Shown here: piece by piece, positions 30,507-40,457 of the stretch | Layout: every line of letters begins with the position of its first letter | How positions within the stretch are numbered: the first letter of the stretch is position 1 | Assembly: GCF_002812045.1 (NCBI RefSeq) | Contig: NZ_NPEG01000006.1 | Span: forward strand, 148,172 to 212,171 | Reading direction: 5' to 3' | Origin: Leptospira haakeii | Lineage (GTDB): Bacteria > Spirochaetota > Leptospiria > Leptospirales > Leptospiraceae | DNA length: 64,000 bases | Notes under the pieces: model-generated | Told to the model about the DNA's origin: nothing | What the model saw: only the letters and a program-made list of their open reading frames with translations | Database searches by the model: none | Made by a program: the position numbers and the translations under genes

Positions 30507-30945
30507 TAATTTTTTAATATTAGAAACCGGATCCAAAACTGGTCCGGTTTCTAATCCTATCTTCCGATTATTTTTCGCTATTTCACTATCTTTAATCGTA
30601 TTTATCACTCTAACCATCTTAATTTCCTTTCAGCTACCATTGGATACAGAATCGGAGCACTGGTTTACTATCTGTTGGTGGAAACATCTAACAGGCTGGG
30701 ATTGCCCAGGCTGCGGACTGACTAGATCAGTGATATGTTTTTTTAGAGGGGATTTTTCCCAGTCCTGGGAATATCATCCATTCGGGATCCCGATTTCCAT
30801 TCTAGGAATTTCCGGTTTTATCATCCGATGGAATCTAGGTAAACAAGTTTGGAGAAAAATTTTAGAAAATCGGTTTACTGAATTTTTTGCGTATTTAGGA
30901 GTTATTTCAATTTTTGTTTGGTACTATATCAAACATTTCTATTAA
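30478..30945 (+). CDS. DUF2752 membrane protein
   Basis: 155 residues from an ATG overlapping the previous gene by 29 bases. The family signature is clear: '[20 protein letters not shown]' followed by '[10 protein letters not shown]', with three hydrophobic segments. Function of DUF2752 proteins is unknown. The codons after the start span a perfect 12-bp inverted repeat, so either the true start is unusual or the hairpin is in coding sequence. The 3' end overlaps xseB (convergent) by four bases. Confidence 0.75.
   Translation: MWDQLRNQLNNFLILETGSKTGPVSNPIFRLFFAISLSLIVFITLTILISFQLPLDTESEHWFTICWWKHLTGWDCPGCGLTRSVICFFRGDFSQSWEYHPFGIPISILGISGFIIRWNLGKQVWRKILENRFTEFFAYLGVISIFVWYYIKHFY
30520..30554 (+). 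repeat. 12-bp inverted repeat downstream of the DUF5684 gene
   Basis: TTAGAAACCGGA (30520-30531) and TCCGGTTTCTAA (30543-30554) pair perfectly, with two further inner GC pairs. It lies 14 bases after the DUF5684 stop and within the 5' coding part of the DUF2752 gene. It could be a partial terminator or a translational control hairpin. Confidence 0.6.
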
Positions 30946-31229
30946 AATAACTCATCATCGTCCGCAGGAGGGGTCGCAGCTCTTGAAGAAGTTTCAGACT
31001 TAGGACTTGCGGTCTTTTTCTGAGTTTCTCCACTTCCTGATTTAGAAAGATATTCAATTTTTCCTTCCGCTTCCGCAAGGATAGATTGGCAAAGGATCTT
31101 GAGTTCCATTCCTCTCTCATAAGATTTAATGGATTCTTCTAGGGTCAATTGTCCTCTTTCCAAATTTTCAGCGATCTGCTCCAATTCGGTTAATGCTTGT
31201 TCAAAACTGATTTCTGTTTTTTTACTCAT
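30942..31229 (-). CDS. xseB: Exodeoxyribonuclease VII small subunit
   Basis: 95 residues. XseB fold signature '[27 protein letters not shown]' and '[15 protein letters not shown]', followed by an extra Ser/Thr/Asp-rich C-terminal tail of about 30 residues. Forms the coiled-coil small subunit of ExoVII, which degrades single-stranded DNA to oligonucleotides. Its start overlaps the xseA stop by four bases (ATGA), a standard coupling. Confidence 0.93.
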   Translation of the reverse strand: MSKKTEISFEQALTELEQIAENLERGQLTLEESIKSYERGMELKILCQSILAEAEGKIEYLSKSGSGETQKKTASPKSETSSRAATPPADDDELF

Positions 31230-32503
31230 TGTATTTCACCTTGGTAAGAAACCCGAATCCTACCTTCCGCAAGTATGACCTCTAGTTCTTCCTCTTTCTC
31301 CAATTGTGCCGGAGATGTAACGACTTTTTTTCCTTTCTTCCTAACTACGGAGTATCCTCTTTTCAAAGTCCCTAAGGGAGAAAATCCTTCCAGCTTTCCG
31401 GAGAGAAGTTGGAACTCCTTCTTCTTCCTTTCCAACTGGGATTTAAAAGAAGTAATCAATCCAGTCGATACAGGACTAAATTTGTTTTGGGCGCTCATCA
31501 GATAGTTTTTACCCAATAGATGTATTCTGGAATTGATCTCATCCAGTTGTAAAATACGATCGTTCAACATGGACCTAGGATCTAAGAATGCTTTTTTATT
31601 GGTCAGTATCCGAAACTTTTCTTTTAGATTGTTTGCCTGGTTTTTTAAAGCTGTTTTAAGTCGGATTTCGAATTCAATAAGTCCTGATTCAACAAGTTCC
31701 ATTTCTGGCACAGCCATTTCTGCCGCGGCCGTAGGAGTGGGTGCAAAATGGTCGGCTGCCAAGTCGGAAAGAACTGAATCTATCTGGTGACCAACCGCGG
31801 AAATAATAGGAACACGGCTTTGTGCAAACGTAAGTACCACTTTTTCGTCGTTGAACGCCATCAGATCTTCTGTACTTCCCCCACCTCGACCTGCAATGAT
31901 CAGATCCACGTCCCACTTAGGATCATTTAATTGTTTAATCGCAGAAATAATGGATTCAGGCGCTCCGTCTCCTTGGACAAGGCAAGGAGAGATCAAAATA
32001 TCTATATTAGGAAATCTTTGTTTAGAAATACGAATAATGTCTTCGATCGCCGCTCCGGTGGGGGAAGTAGCAACACCAATCCTCCACGGAAATGCAGGGA
32101 GTTTACGTTTTCTTTCCGGGTCAAAAACACCCTGGGCAGCAAGTTTTTTTTTCAGTTCTTCTATCTGAAGTAAAAGGTCCCCTTGTCCCAACTCTTCTAT
32201 TTTAGAAATATTTAAATTGTATTGGCCGCGAGGTTCGTATACAGAGATTGCACCGAATGCTTTTATCTCCATTCCGTTTTCCAAAGGTTTTCCTTTATAT
32301 CTTCCATTACTATAAGAGAAAAAGGTACAGGCGATTAAGGACTTTGGGTCTTTTAAATTAAAATAAATATGACCTTGGTGAGACTTTGAATAATTGGAAA
32401 TTTCTCCTTGGATCCAGATATTCCTAAGAATATCCGGGCCAGTTAGAAGTTGTTTAACGATAGAATTGATTTCCGAAACGGAATATGTTTTTGTTTCTTC
32501 CAT
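31226..32503 (-). CDS. xseA: Exodeoxyribonuclease VII large subunit
   Basis: 425 residues. The N-terminal OB-fold ('[20 protein letters not shown]') is followed by the catalytic domain with '[14 protein letters not shown]', '[13 protein letters not shown]', '[13 protein letters not shown]' and '[30 protein letters not shown]'-type motif (in parts here). The coiled-coil C-terminal segment precedes a '[10 protein letters not shown]' ending. Works with XseB in DNA repair and processing of single-stranded ends. Slightly shorter than the E. coli protein (456). Confidence 0.95.
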   Translation of the reverse strand: MEETKTYSVSEINSIVKQLLTGPDILRNIWIQGEISNYSKSHQGHIYFNLKDPKSLIACTFFSYSNGRYKGKPLENGMEIKAFGAISVYEPRGQYNLNISKIEELGQGDLLLQIEELKKKLAAQGVFDPERKRKLPAFPWRIGVATSPTGAAIEDIIRISKQRFPNIDILISPCLVQGDGAPESIISAIKQLNDPKWDVDLIIAGRGGGSTEDLMAFNDEKVVLTFAQSRVPIISAVGHQIDSVLSDLAADHFAPTPTAAAEMAVPEMELVESGLIEFEIRLKTALKNQANNLKEKFRILTNKKAFLDPRSMLNDRILQLDEINSRIHLLGKNYLMSAQNKFSPVSTGLITSFKSQLERKKKEFQLLSGKLEGFSPLGTLKRGYSVVRKKGKKVVTSPAQLEKEEELEVILAEGRIRVSYQGEIQ

Positions 32504-32509
32504 CCGAAA

Positions 32510-33622
32510 TTAACTAGCGAAAAAATCTTTTCTGTATAATTTCCAGAAGTCCCAAAGGATCACAACCATTGTGACTGCAACCGGTCCAAGCACCAGCCCC
32601 ATGATCCCAAATTCTTGGATTCCTCCGATCAAGGACAAAAATATCAACAAAGGATGGATCCTAAGTTTTTTGTCTAACATCTTAGGTTTTACAACATTCT
32701 CCAAAACGATATACAAGGTCAGGCCCATTACCATAAATAAGCTCGCGCCAATGATATTATTCTCGATGAACATCAAATAAAGCCCGATCGGCAGCCAAAC
32801 TACCGAAGTTCCAATCACAGGAATTAAAGAGAAAAATGCTGCAAGACTCGCATATAAGAAAGGATTCGAAATTTTTGCGAATAAAAGAAGAATATAAACT
32901 CCAGCTCCCTGCATAATGGAAACAATTAGATTTCCTTTGAATACAGTCTGTACAGCGGAAGCGATCTTTCTTCCTACTTGTTCTTCTACCTCAGTGGAGA
33001 ATGGTAAATTGTCCAAAATGAATCTTTCTATCTTTCTTCCGTCTTGGTAGAAGAAGAATAGAAGTAAAAGTGAGAAGAATAGGTTCATGATGATCCCGGC
33101 AGGAAGATCTATAGAACCTAAAATAAAGGAAGAAGCATTACTTAAAACAGCGTATAAGCTGTCCAAGTTCAATATATCTATATAATTTTTAGCAAAGTCT
33201 CCGTAAATTTCTGGAAGTTTCACCCAGAAAAATGGATTATCCGTGAATAGATCAGTAAGTATATTCAGGCTCATGATCGTATCTATGATCTTATCTTCAG
33301 AAAGAGAGATTCTGATCTTAAATAGGATGGAAAGGGATTCTTCGATCAAAGTGCGGATCATAAAATAAGAGGGTAAAATTACGATCATACAAACGGAACC
33401 GATCATAATGTAAGGAGCCAATGGATCGAACTTAGGACCAACCAATCTTCTCAATTGTTTGTATTGTTTGCGAGTGGCTAAGTATAAGATCAAAGCAACG
33501 AGTGCGGAATAAAAATATGGTCTTAAAACTACAAAGAGTAGGAAGCCTGTCCCAATACAAAATATACCTAGGATCAGGTTGAAAAGTTTTCGGTTGGTTT
33601 CCTGCCCTTCTTTCGGGGACAT
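32510..33622 (-). CDS. AI-2E family transporter-like membrane protein
   Basis: 370 residues with about eight hydrophobic helices. Family features include an N-terminal pair of helices ('FFLFVVLRPYFYSALVALILYL'-like, in parts), a central amphipathic region, the conserved 'KGNLIVSIMQGAGVYILLL' and 'PVIGTSVVWLPIGLYLM', and terminal 'GLVLGPVAVTMVVILWDFW'. Members act in autoinducer-2 export, ion antiport or unknown roles; the substrate cannot be predicted. Lies six bases downstream of the start codon side of xseA and overlaps the stop/start of the preceding gene by one base. Confidence 0.88.
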   Translation of the reverse strand: MSPKEGQETNRKLFNLILGIFCIGTGFLLFVVLRPYFYSALVALILYLATRKQYKQLRRLVGPKFDPLAPYIMIGSVCMIVILPSYFMIRTLIEESLSILFKIRISLSEDKIIDTIMSLNILTDLFTDNPFFWVKLPEIYGDFAKNYIDILNLDSLYAVLSNASSFILGSIDLPAGIIMNLFFSLLLLFFFYQDGRKIERFILDNLPFSTEVEEQVGRKIASAVQTVFKGNLIVSIMQGAGVYILLLFAKISNPFLYASLAAFFSLIPVIGTSVVWLPIGLYLMFIENNIIGASLFMVMGLTLYIVLENVVKPKMLDKKLRIHPLLIFLSLIGGIQEFGIMGLVLGPVAVTMVVILWDFWKLYRKDFFAS

Positions 33623-34140
33623 TAAAATCCTCCATTCGTGGTTTTCTGGAATAATTTTACGATACTTCCTTTTTCTTCAGGATGAATAGTGATGGCGAGT
33701 ACCTTATGCCTAAGAATATCCACTAGATACAGACTTTTCTCTTCAGACTTTTGGCTCTGTAAAATTTTATGACCGAAACTGGAAATCAGATATTCATAAT
33801 ATCTTTCCATGGTAGTTTTTGGAAGAGAAGTTTTAAAAACTACAACCGCTTCCTTATTCTCTAACAGACGATCCGCTTTTAATTCCGTAAAAAACAATAC
33901 CTCTGAATCATCCGGAACAAAATTGCTAGGAATGGAAGAAGGAGCCTTGTATGGCTTTTCCACTATGGTGAGTTGGTTATGCCTGAAAATTTTAGGTCTA
34001 TCTTTGACCTTTTTGGTTTTTACAGGATCAGGACTCATTAAATCGGGTAATTTGGTATCCTGAGCAAAAAGAGAAAGATTTCCGATCAGTAAAAATACTA
34101 GAACCGAACAGAGGACTTGCGAGAAACTACGGCCTTCCAC
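33622..34140 (-). CDS. Exported protein of unknown function
   Basis: 172 residues. Signal peptide 'VLCSVLVFLLIGNLSLFAQ' (about residues 9-27). The mature part contains 'FVPDDSEVLFFTELKADRL' and 'TTMERYYEYLISSFGHKIL', suggesting a small alpha/beta domain. No family recognised. First gene of a leftward unit with the AI-2E protein and xseAB; divergent from the DedA gene, with only 47 bases between. Confidence 0.7.
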   Translation of the reverse strand: MEGRSFSQVLCSVLVFLLIGNLSLFAQDTKLPDLMSPDPVKTKKVKDRPKIFRHNQLTIVEKPYKAPSSIPSNFVPDDSEVLFFTELKADRLLENKEAVVVFKTSLPKTTMERYYEYLISSFGHKILQSQKSEEKSLYLVDILRHKVLAITIHPEEKGSIVKLFQKTTNGGF

Positions 34141-34187
34141 GAAATTTAGTTGAATCTAACGCTTCCCCCTTGACAATCCTTTTCTAG

Positions 34188-34832
34188 ATGCAATTCACCG
34201 GATTCGATTTTTATATCCAAACTCTATTAGATTGGGTATCCGGTCTGCCCAGCGCCCTAGTCTGGTTTTTTTTCGCATTTTCCAATTTTACCGAAAACGT
34301 TTTTCCTCCTTGGCCGGGAGATACCGTTACCGCATTCGGTGGATTTTTACTCGCAAGAGGTGCTTTAAGTTTTTGGGAACTGGTCTCAAGCACATTAGTA
34401 GGAAATCTAGCAGGCGCCTGGGTCATGTATGCATTCGGCCATAAACTATTGGATTGGCTGAAGAATAAAAACTTCCCATTTAAATCGGAACTGTACAACG
34501 AAGAGTCTATCCAAAAAACCTTGGATTGGTTTTCCAGAAATGGATTGGTTGTAGTGATCTTCTCCAGATTCTCCGCAGGGATACGATTTTTCGTTTCTAT
34601 AGTCGCTGGAATGGTGGATATGAAACCTGTTCTGTTTTTTTCCGCATTCACATTAGCAGTCACTATTTGGTGTGGGATATTGATCTACGGAGGATTTTAC
34701 CTTGGATCTCATTGGGAGAAGGTATTAGAATTTTTAGCTCTGTATAATAAAATTTTTACAGGCTTCTTAGTAACAGCAGTTCTTGGATTTATAATCTACA
34801 AAAAGTTTTTCGAAAGAAGAAGGGAAGCCTAG
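34188..34832 (+). CDS. DedA family membrane protein
   Basis: 214 residues. SNARE-associated/DedA (VTT) domain with 'NFTENVFPPWPGDTV' near the N-terminus and the conserved 'FSRFSAGIRFFVSIVAGM' (F-x-R-F-x-P-x-x-R region, here with Ala for Pro). Five or so hydrophobic helices. DedA proteins are implicated in phospholipid recycling (undecaprenyl phosphate or phosphatidylethanolamine translocation) and membrane homeostasis. The 3' end overlaps the convergent phosphatase-domain gene by four bases. Confidence 0.9.
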   Translation: MQFTGFDFYIQTLLDWVSGLPSALVWFFFAFSNFTENVFPPWPGDTVTAFGGFLLARGALSFWELVSSTLVGNLAGAWVMYAFGHKLLDWLKNKNFPFKSELYNEESIQKTLDWFSRNGLVVVIFSRFSAGIRFFVSIVAGMVDMKPVLFFSAFTLAVTIWCGILIYGGFYLGSHWEKVLEFLALYNKIFTGFLVTAVLGFIIYKKFFERRREA

Positions 34833-36370
34833 GCTTCCAGAACTTCTTTTAGAGTTTTTACAAACTTTTTATGAATGGAATCAGTTTCTTTAGGAAGTTC
34901 TAATTTTTTAGCAAGCTCCAGTAAACCATTCGGATCTATCACTTTTCCTTCGAACCATTGTCCGGCCATATCTCCAGAAATTTTTAAAACAGAAGAAAGA
35001 TCTAAAATTCCCCTTTCTACCATCACAAGTGCAAAACCTAAAGCACCATCCGTTGGAATATAAGGTGCAATTCCTTCCGTCTTCCAAGGATCTAAACCGG
35101 TAGGAAGAGCACTTCTGACATTCCATTTCATTTCATCAGAAGGGGGCCCAAGTTCCGTTTTATTGATTAGAACCAATTGAACCGGATTGATATCACCATG
35201 GATCCTATGATTTTCTTCCGCAAGTTCTCGTATTAGTTTTGCATTATCTCGTGTAATCGCATCTCTTCCTAAAAAATTCAACTTATACAAATAATCTTCT
35301 AATTCTTTGCCTTGTAATGCTCCGGTTAAAATGAACTGATATAAAATAAAGATCAGATAATCGCTTTCAGTATTATCCCCAAGCAAGATTTCTTTAGAGT
35401 TTGTAGGAAGATAGATTCTATCTCTAAGAAGGATTGTAAGCTTATACGCCAATTGATCGAATAAACTTTGGAAAGAAGATCCGGCAAATTTACGGACCCT
35501 TTCTACTGCTCCCCAAAGACCTTCTGTTAAAAATCTAGTGGGATGCGAAAGAGTGTCCCAAAACTTATCCACCATTCCTTTCAAAGTACCTTCTAAATAC
35601 TTTAAGTGAAGTGATTCGGTTTTTACACCTTGTGTCCTAAATGTAGAAAGTAGGGTCCTTCTGAAAAAATGGGGACTGGCAGAAATAAAACAAAGAGGAG
35701 AATCACTAGTAGCTTCTCTCAATTCTTTGAATAATGTAGGCATACCCGGCAAAGGTAATTTCTGCTCGGGTGTTTCGAATAATGTGGAGATTTTTCCCTT
35801 ATTGGAATGGATATCCGTAGCAAGATAAGTCTGGTCTATATCAGAAGTAGTTACGATCCCCGTATATTCTTCAGGCAAAATACGTAAAGCTCCCATTCCG
35901 ATCAAACTTTGGGAAACTAACTCGTGTTTGCCTGGAGTGTTCAAATAGGCCAGGTCTTTCCCAAACTGTCTGTAAGAATCAGGTTTCAGGAAATGTATAT
36001 GGAATGTATAATTTCCAGGACTTAAAGGAAAGGTAAACTCATGAAAGAAAAATCCACTTTCGTCTCCTCTGATCTCAGGAGAACGATGTAACACTTTTCC
36101 GGACTGGTCCACAATTTCCGCAACAAGGATAGGCTTACGTACTGACTCGAGTCCGTAGTCTAAAAATGGAGTGATCTCTTTTTCTTGTCCTTGAAATAAG
36201 CCGGTAAGAAGGTCCCATTTTTTAGGATCCGTCATTTCTTCGCTGACGGAGATATCAACTACCTGGCCTCGGATATAATAACGATTTTCTCTTCCGAGAG
36301 TTCCTCCGCAAATCGCGGCCCTACGTTTTTCCGTATTCTTGGAAATTTTGCGTTCTGTTTCTTCCGTCAC
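34829..36370 (-). CDS. App1-type phosphatase domain (DUF2183/LNS2) protein
   Basis: 513 residues. The central domain has the HAD-like catalytic D-x-D-x-T ('TSDIDQTYL'), followed by 'LPGMPTLFKELRE' and 'PLCFISASPHFFR', as in DUF2183/App1 phosphatidate phosphatases. The N-terminal region ('RGQVVDISVSEE', about residues 30-170) is a beta-rich domain that commonly precedes it. The C-terminal region of about 200 residues is helical. A phosphatase role on a phospholipid is family-based inference. Leftward gene, divergent from the Smr protein. Confidence 0.8.
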   Translation of the reverse strand: MTEETERKISKNTEKRRAAICGGTLGRENRYYIRGQVVDISVSEEMTDPKKWDLLTGLFQGQEKEITPFLDYGLESVRKPILVAEIVDQSGKVLHRSPEIRGDESGFFFHEFTFPLSPGNYTFHIHFLKPDSYRQFGKDLAYLNTPGKHELVSQSLIGMGALRILPEEYTGIVTTSDIDQTYLATDIHSNKGKISTLFETPEQKLPLPGMPTLFKELREATSDSPLCFISASPHFFRRTLLSTFRTQGVKTESLHLKYLEGTLKGMVDKFWDTLSHPTRFLTEGLWGAVERVRKFAGSSFQSLFDQLAYKLTILLRDRIYLPTNSKEILLGDNTESDYLIFILYQFILTGALQGKELEDYLYKLNFLGRDAITRDNAKLIRELAEENHRIHGDINPVQLVLINKTELGPPSDEMKWNVRSALPTGLDPWKTEGIAPYIPTDGALGFALVMVERGILDLSSVLKISGDMAGQWFEGKVIDPNGLLELAKKLELPKETDSIHKKFVKTLKEVLEA

Positions 36371-36495
36371 AAGCTTGCAGGATTCCTTTTTAACATTTTG
36401 GGAAAGGAAAACTCTAACATGGGGCTTCTAAAGGGAAAGCAAAAATCCAATTTCTTTGTTTTCGAGAGAAAAGGTCCGCCTAGGATGGTCTCAGA

Positions 36496-36813
36496 ATGGC
36501 GAGAGGGAAACATTCGGACGGAAACCGGAAAGGTCCCAAGTCGATTTATATCCGCAAAATGAGATATGAAGAGGCATATCGGCTCTTGGACCGGGAAATC
36601 CAAGCCGCATTCATGAAAGGGGAGACCCTGGTAGAAGTTGTACATGGGATAGGCGAAGGAGTTTTGAAAAAAATGACCGACGATTATATCCAAGCACATT
36701 CCTTTCTAAAAATTTTAGAAGATGGGGGACTTCACCTGGCAAATAACCCTGGTTCCACTCTTGTGGAGATCATGGGTCCATCCTCGGAAGATCTAAAAAA
36801 GTATTTAAAATAA
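36496..36813 (+). CDS. Smr domain protein
   Basis: 105 residues. Contains the Smr core: 'MRYEEAYRLLDREIQAAF' helix, then 'VEVVHGIGEGVLKK' with the H-G-x-G-x-G-x-L motif and the C-terminal 'NNPGSTLVEI' strand. Stand-alone Smr domains are linked to nucleic-acid nicking or ribosome rescue. AGGATGG lies upstream of the ATG. Directly abuts cimA (no gap), so probably cotranscribed. Confidence 0.88.
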   Translation: MARGKHSDGNRKGPKSIYIRKMRYEEAYRLLDREIQAAFMKGETLVEVVHGIGEGVLKKMTDDYIQAHSFLKILEDGGLHLANNPGSTLVEIMGPSSEDLKKYLK

Positions 36814-38364
36814 ATGGGAAACACAAGGCCTAAAGTCCAAATCCTGGATGTAACTCTCAGAGATGGAGAGCAGACCAGAGGTGTAAGTTTCTCCGCTTCC
36901 GAAAAACTAAATATTGCAAAATTTCTATTACAAAATCTGAAAGTAGATAGAGTGGAGATCGCATCCGCTCGGGTCTCTCAGGGAGAACTGGAAAGTGTCC
37001 GTGGAATCATGTCCTGGGCAGCTTCCGAAGGTCTGGAAAAACGGATCGAAATTTTAGGATTCGTAGATTCTCACAAAAGTGTGGATTGGATCCTTGCTTC
37101 CGGAGCTAAAACCTTAAATCTACTTACTAAAGGTTCTCTCAAACATCTAGAAGGGCAGCTCAAAAAGACTCCCAAAGAACATTTTGAAGAAGTATCCGAA
37201 ACCATCCAATACGCTAAGAAGAATGGTTTGGAAGTGAATATTTATTTGGAAGACTGGTCCAATGGATATTTAAACAGCAAAGAATATGTTTTGGATTTTG
37301 TTTCTCATCTTTCCAAAGAACCATTAGGCAAAATTTTTCTCCCGGATACATTGGGGGTTCTTTCTCCAGACGAGACATTTTCAGGAATTTCCCTTCTTAC
37401 TGGGAAACATCCAGAACTACATTTTGAATTCCATGGACATAACGATTACGATCTTTCTGTTGCAAATTGTTTATTCGCGGTCAAAGCAGGAGCAAAAGGT
37501 TTACACGTTAGCGTAAATGGACTTGGAGAAAGAGCAGGAAATTCTCCCCTCGAAGCTGTGATCACAGCACTTCATGATAAAGTGGGAATATGCACAGATG
37601 TGGATGAAAAATCAATCTCGGAAGCAAGCCGCTTGGTAGAAGTATTCAGTGGAAAAAGGATCTCCGCAAACCGTCCAGTAGTGGGAGAAGATGTATTCAC
37701 CCAAACAGCAGGGGTTCACGCTGACGGAGATAAAAAAGGGAATTTATATGCAAACCCAATTCTACCGGAACGATTTGGTAGAAAAAGAAGTTATGCGCTT
37801 GGTAAACTTGCAGGAAAGGCAAGCATCTCCGAAAATCTAAAACAACTTGGTCTAGTACTTTCTCCAGAGATAGAAAAAAAGGTTTTAGAAAAAGTAATAG
37901 AACTAGGTGACCAAAACAAAACGATCACACCTGAAGATCTTCCATTTATCATCGCAGACGTTTCCGGGAATTCTAGTGTACAAGCAATCAAGATCACTGG
38001 ATGTAAGATCAATTCAGGTATTGGAATTCGTCCCAAAGCAATTGTAGAATTAGAATATCATGGTAAAAAATATTCTGAAGAAGGAGAAGGCGACGGAGGT
38101 TACGACGCTTTCATGTCCGCTCTGACTAGTATTGCTTCCAAAGCTGGCCTTTCTATTCCTAGACTCGTAGACTACGAGGTTCGAATTCCTCCCGGCGGAA
38201 AAACGGATGCACTCGTGGAAACAATGATTACCTGGAATAAAGCCCTGGAAAATCATGAAGAAGAAAATTTCAAAACTATGGGAATCCACTGCGACCAAAC
38301 AGTAGCTGCAGTTTTAGCTACAGAAAAAATGCTGAACTTAATTCTTCCTACATGGCAAACTTGA
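36814..38364 (+). CDS. cimA: (R)-citramalate synthase
   Basis: 516 residues, the same length as the characterised Leptospira CimA as I recall it. Condenses pyruvate and acetyl-CoA to citramalate, opening the threonine-independent route to isoleucine. The catalytic TIM barrel has 'LDVTLRDGEQTRGVSFS' (R-D metal/substrate site), 'VEIASAR', 'FHGHNDYDLSVAN' (metal-binding HxH), 'NGLGERAGNSPLEA' and 'QTAGVHADGDKKG'. The C-terminal LeuA-dimer regulatory domain ('INSGIGIRPKAIVELEYHG', 'GDGGYDAFMSAL') mediates isoleucine feedback in this family. The gene overlaps pth by 13 bases. Confidence 0.95.
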   Translation: MGNTRPKVQILDVTLRDGEQTRGVSFSASEKLNIAKFLLQNLKVDRVEIASARVSQGELESVRGIMSWAASEGLEKRIEILGFVDSHKSVDWILASGAKTLNLLTKGSLKHLEGQLKKTPKEHFEEVSETIQYAKKNGLEVNIYLEDWSNGYLNSKEYVLDFVSHLSKEPLGKIFLPDTLGVLSPDETFSGISLLTGKHPELHFEFHGHNDYDLSVANCLFAVKAGAKGLHVSVNGLGERAGNSPLEAVITALHDKVGICTDVDEKSISEASRLVEVFSGKRISANRPVVGEDVFTQTAGVHADGDKKGNLYANPILPERFGRKRSYALGKLAGKASISENLKQLGLVLSPEIEKKVLEKVIELGDQNKTITPEDLPFIIADVSGNSSVQAIKITGCKINSGIGIRPKAIVELEYHGKKYSEEGEGDGGYDAFMSALTSIASKAGLSIPRLVDYEVRIPPGGKTDALVETMITWNKALENHEEENFKTMGIHCDQTVAAVLATEKMLNLILPTWQT

Positions 38365-38921
38365 AACTGATGATCGTTGGTCTGGGCAATCCAGGCCAAA
38401 AATACGAAAGAAACCGTCATAATATTGGCTTTCTGGTCTTGGACGATATTGCCAAAGACTGGGGAGTGGATTTGAACAATTCTTCCAAAGAAGCAAAAGG
38501 GAAACTAGACAAGGACGGAGTTTCTTATTATTTTCTCAAACCGCTCGAATACATGAATCTTTCCGGAAAAGCAGTCTCGGAACTCTCCCGCAAAAACGGG
38601 ATCCCTCCAGAAAACATTTTAGTCATTCATGATGAAGTGGACTTTCCATTCTCCAAACTCAAATTCAAACAGAGTGGCGGAAACGGTGGCCATAATGGGA
38701 TCAAGGATATCTCCGAAAAACTAGGATCTCCAGATTTTTTCAGATTAAGATTCGGAGTCGGAAAACCTGGAGACAGCGCGCTCACAGCGGGACACGTTCT
38801 ATCCAATTTTAACCAGGAAGAAATGAGTAAATTGCCCGAATTATTCGACCAGGCAAAACAAAAAATAAAAGATTGGGTCCGGGAAAGACAGATCATTTTT
38901 TCGAAAGCCTCCGATAAATAA
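38352..38921 (+). CDS. pth: Peptidyl-tRNA hydrolase
   Basis: 189 residues. Recycles tRNA from peptidyl-tRNA released by stalled ribosomes. Signatures: 'VGLGNPGQKYERNRHNIGF' with Asn and catalytic His, 'PLEYMNLSGKAV', 'VIHDEVDFPF' with the catalytic Asp, and 'GGNGGHNGIKDI'. Length is normal. The start overlaps cimA; an in-frame ATG at 38370 (residue 7) is closer to the conserved core but the first fits standard family N-termini. Confidence 0.96.
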   Translation: MANLKLMIVGLGNPGQKYERNRHNIGFLVLDDIAKDWGVDLNNSSKEAKGKLDKDGVSYYFLKPLEYMNLSGKAVSELSRKNGIPPENILVIHDEVDFPFSKLKFKQSGGNGGHNGIKDISEKLGSPDFFRLRFGVGKPGDSALTAGHVLSNFNQEEMSKLPELFDQAKQKIKDWVRERQIIFSKASDK

Positions 38922-38971
38922 ACTATCCCGGGCAGGCAAACTTCTCCGGGCATTTTTATCCGGAGAAACCT

Positions 38972-39925
38972 GTGAGCGAATACGCGGTCAAACTTCCCCA
39001 ATTTCCTTCTGAAATCCTGAATTCTGCCGCTTCTCGTTTTTATGAATATCTGAGGGTGGAAAAAAATTATTCCCAAAACACTCTCAACGCTTATCTCCTA
39101 GACCTGAAATCATTTTTTGAATTTTGTCTACAAGAACAGATAGAAATCTACCAATTAGAATCAGTTGATGTTCGTTCTTATTTTGCTTTCCTTTCTAAAA
39201 ACCAAGGTTTGGATAGAAGGACCCAAAGCCGAAAATTATCCAGCCTTAGAACATTCTACAAAGTATTATTAAAAGATAATTTGGTTCCAGGAAATCCGAT
39301 CCTTTCCGTTAGTTTTCCTAAAACGAGAAAACAAGTCCCTAAAAATTTCAGGATAGAAGAAACCGAAAGTATTTTAGATTACGAATACGAAAATGAAAAC
39401 GCGTCAGAGATCTTAAATATCAGAGACAAAGCCATCTTAGAAGTTTTATATTCTTCAGGACTCAGGGTTTTCGAATTAGTCGATGCGACTCTAGTACAAT
39501 TATCCGCAGACCATACTATCTTAAAGGTACTTGGTAAAAGAAGAAAGGAAAGATACGTATATTTAGGAAAAGAAGCCATCAAAAGTCTAAATGAATACTT
39601 AGATGTGCGTCCTAGATTTCGTCCCAGATCTGATGAAATTTTTCTGAATCAAAAGGGAAATAAACTGACGACCAGAGGGGTTCGTTATATTTTGAACGAG
39701 AGAAGGAAAAGAATGGGATGGGACAAACCCATTACCCCCCACAAATTCCGTCACACGTTCGCAACGGACTTGCTTGATGCCGGCGCGGATATCCGCGCAG
39801 TCCAAGAGCTTTTGGGGCATTCCTCTCTATCCACCACCCAGGTTTACCTGAGCGTGAGTAAGGAAAAGATCAAAGAGGTCTACCGAAAGGCTCACCCACA
39901 TGCAAGACTCGATAAATCCAAATAA
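38972..39925 (+). CDS. Tyrosine recombinase (XerC/XerD type)
   Basis: 317 residues, GTG start. N-terminal SAM-like core-binding domain ('[23 protein letters not shown]'), then the catalytic domain with Arg in 'SSGLRVFEL', H-x-x-R in '[18 protein letters not shown]', His in '[14 protein letters not shown]' and the Tyr nucleophile in the same segment. Resolves chromosome dimers at dif. Whether it is XerC or XerD cannot be told by eye; the hslVU neighbourhood is like that of XerC/CodV in Firmicutes. It is not a phage integrase: no att repeats or phage genes around. Confidence 0.92.
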   Translation: MSEYAVKLPQFPSEILNSAASRFYEYLRVEKNYSQNTLNAYLLDLKSFFEFCLQEQIEIYQLESVDVRSYFAFLSKNQGLDRRTQSRKLSSLRTFYKVLLKDNLVPGNPILSVSFPKTRKQVPKNFRIEETESILDYEYENENASEILNIRDKAILEVLYSSGLRVFELVDATLVQLSADHTILKVLGKRRKERYVYLGKEAIKSLNEYLDVRPRFRPRSDEIFLNQKGNKLTTRGVRYILNERRKRMGWDKPITPHKFRHTFATDLLDAGADIRAVQELLGHSSLSTTQVYLSVSKEKIKEVYRKAHPHARLDKSK

Positions 39926-40457
39926 AATACATGCAACCACAATACTCTGCGTTCGCAAAGGCGGAAAGGTAGCGATCGCAGGAGACGGACAGGTTTCTTT
40001 CGGAAACACCGTCATGAAGAATACCGCGAGAAAAGTTCGTAAACTTTATTCCGACAAAATTGTATCCGGCTTTGCAGGTTCTGCAGCGGATGCATTTACC
40101 TTATTCGAATTATTCGAAAAAAAAGTGCAGGAATACGGAGGAAGTCTTTCCAGATCCGCAGTCGAACTTGCAAGAGAATGGAGATCTGACAGAGCTCTTA
40201 GAAGATTAGAAGCAATGCTCATCGTTGCAGATAAGGACGAATCTTTTCTAGTTTCTGGAACGGGAGATGTAATCTCGCCTGACGACGGAATTTTAGCAAT
40301 CGGTTCCGGTGGAAATTATGCACTCTCCGCAGCAAGAGCACTCTATAATCATACAAACCTAGAACCTTCTCAAATAGTAAAAGAAGCCATGAATATAGCC
40401 GCAGATATTTGTATATACACAAATCATAATATAATTGTAGAGGAAATCGGACAATGA
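39900..40457 (+). CDS. hslV: ATP-dependent protease subunit HslV
   Basis: 185 residues. Proteasome-like peptidase; the N-terminal Thr nucleophile is revealed after the propeptide in '[17 protein letters not shown]'. Conserved '[21 protein letters not shown]', '[14 protein letters not shown]', '[19 protein letters not shown]'-type features follow. Overlaps the recombinase gene by 26 bases and hslU by 4 (ATGA). Confidence 0.97.
   Translation: MQDSINPNKIHATTILCVRKGGKVAIAGDGQVSFGNTVMKNTARKVRKLYSDKIVSGFAGSAADAFTLFELFEKKVQEYGGSLSRSAVELAREWRSDRALRRLEAMLIVADKDESFLVSGTGDVISPDDGILAIGSGGNYALSAARALYNHTNLEPSQIVKEAMNIAADICIYTNHNIIVEEIGQ

Noticed and set aside
34171..34200. TTGACA as -35 element for the DedA gene
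   Set aside because: A -10 box at normal spacing would fall inside the coding sequence and none is seen there.
38972..39925. Phage or integron integrase
   Set aside because: The operon with hslVU and pth, normal Xer length, and absence of att-like repeats or phage genes indicate a housekeeping recombinase.
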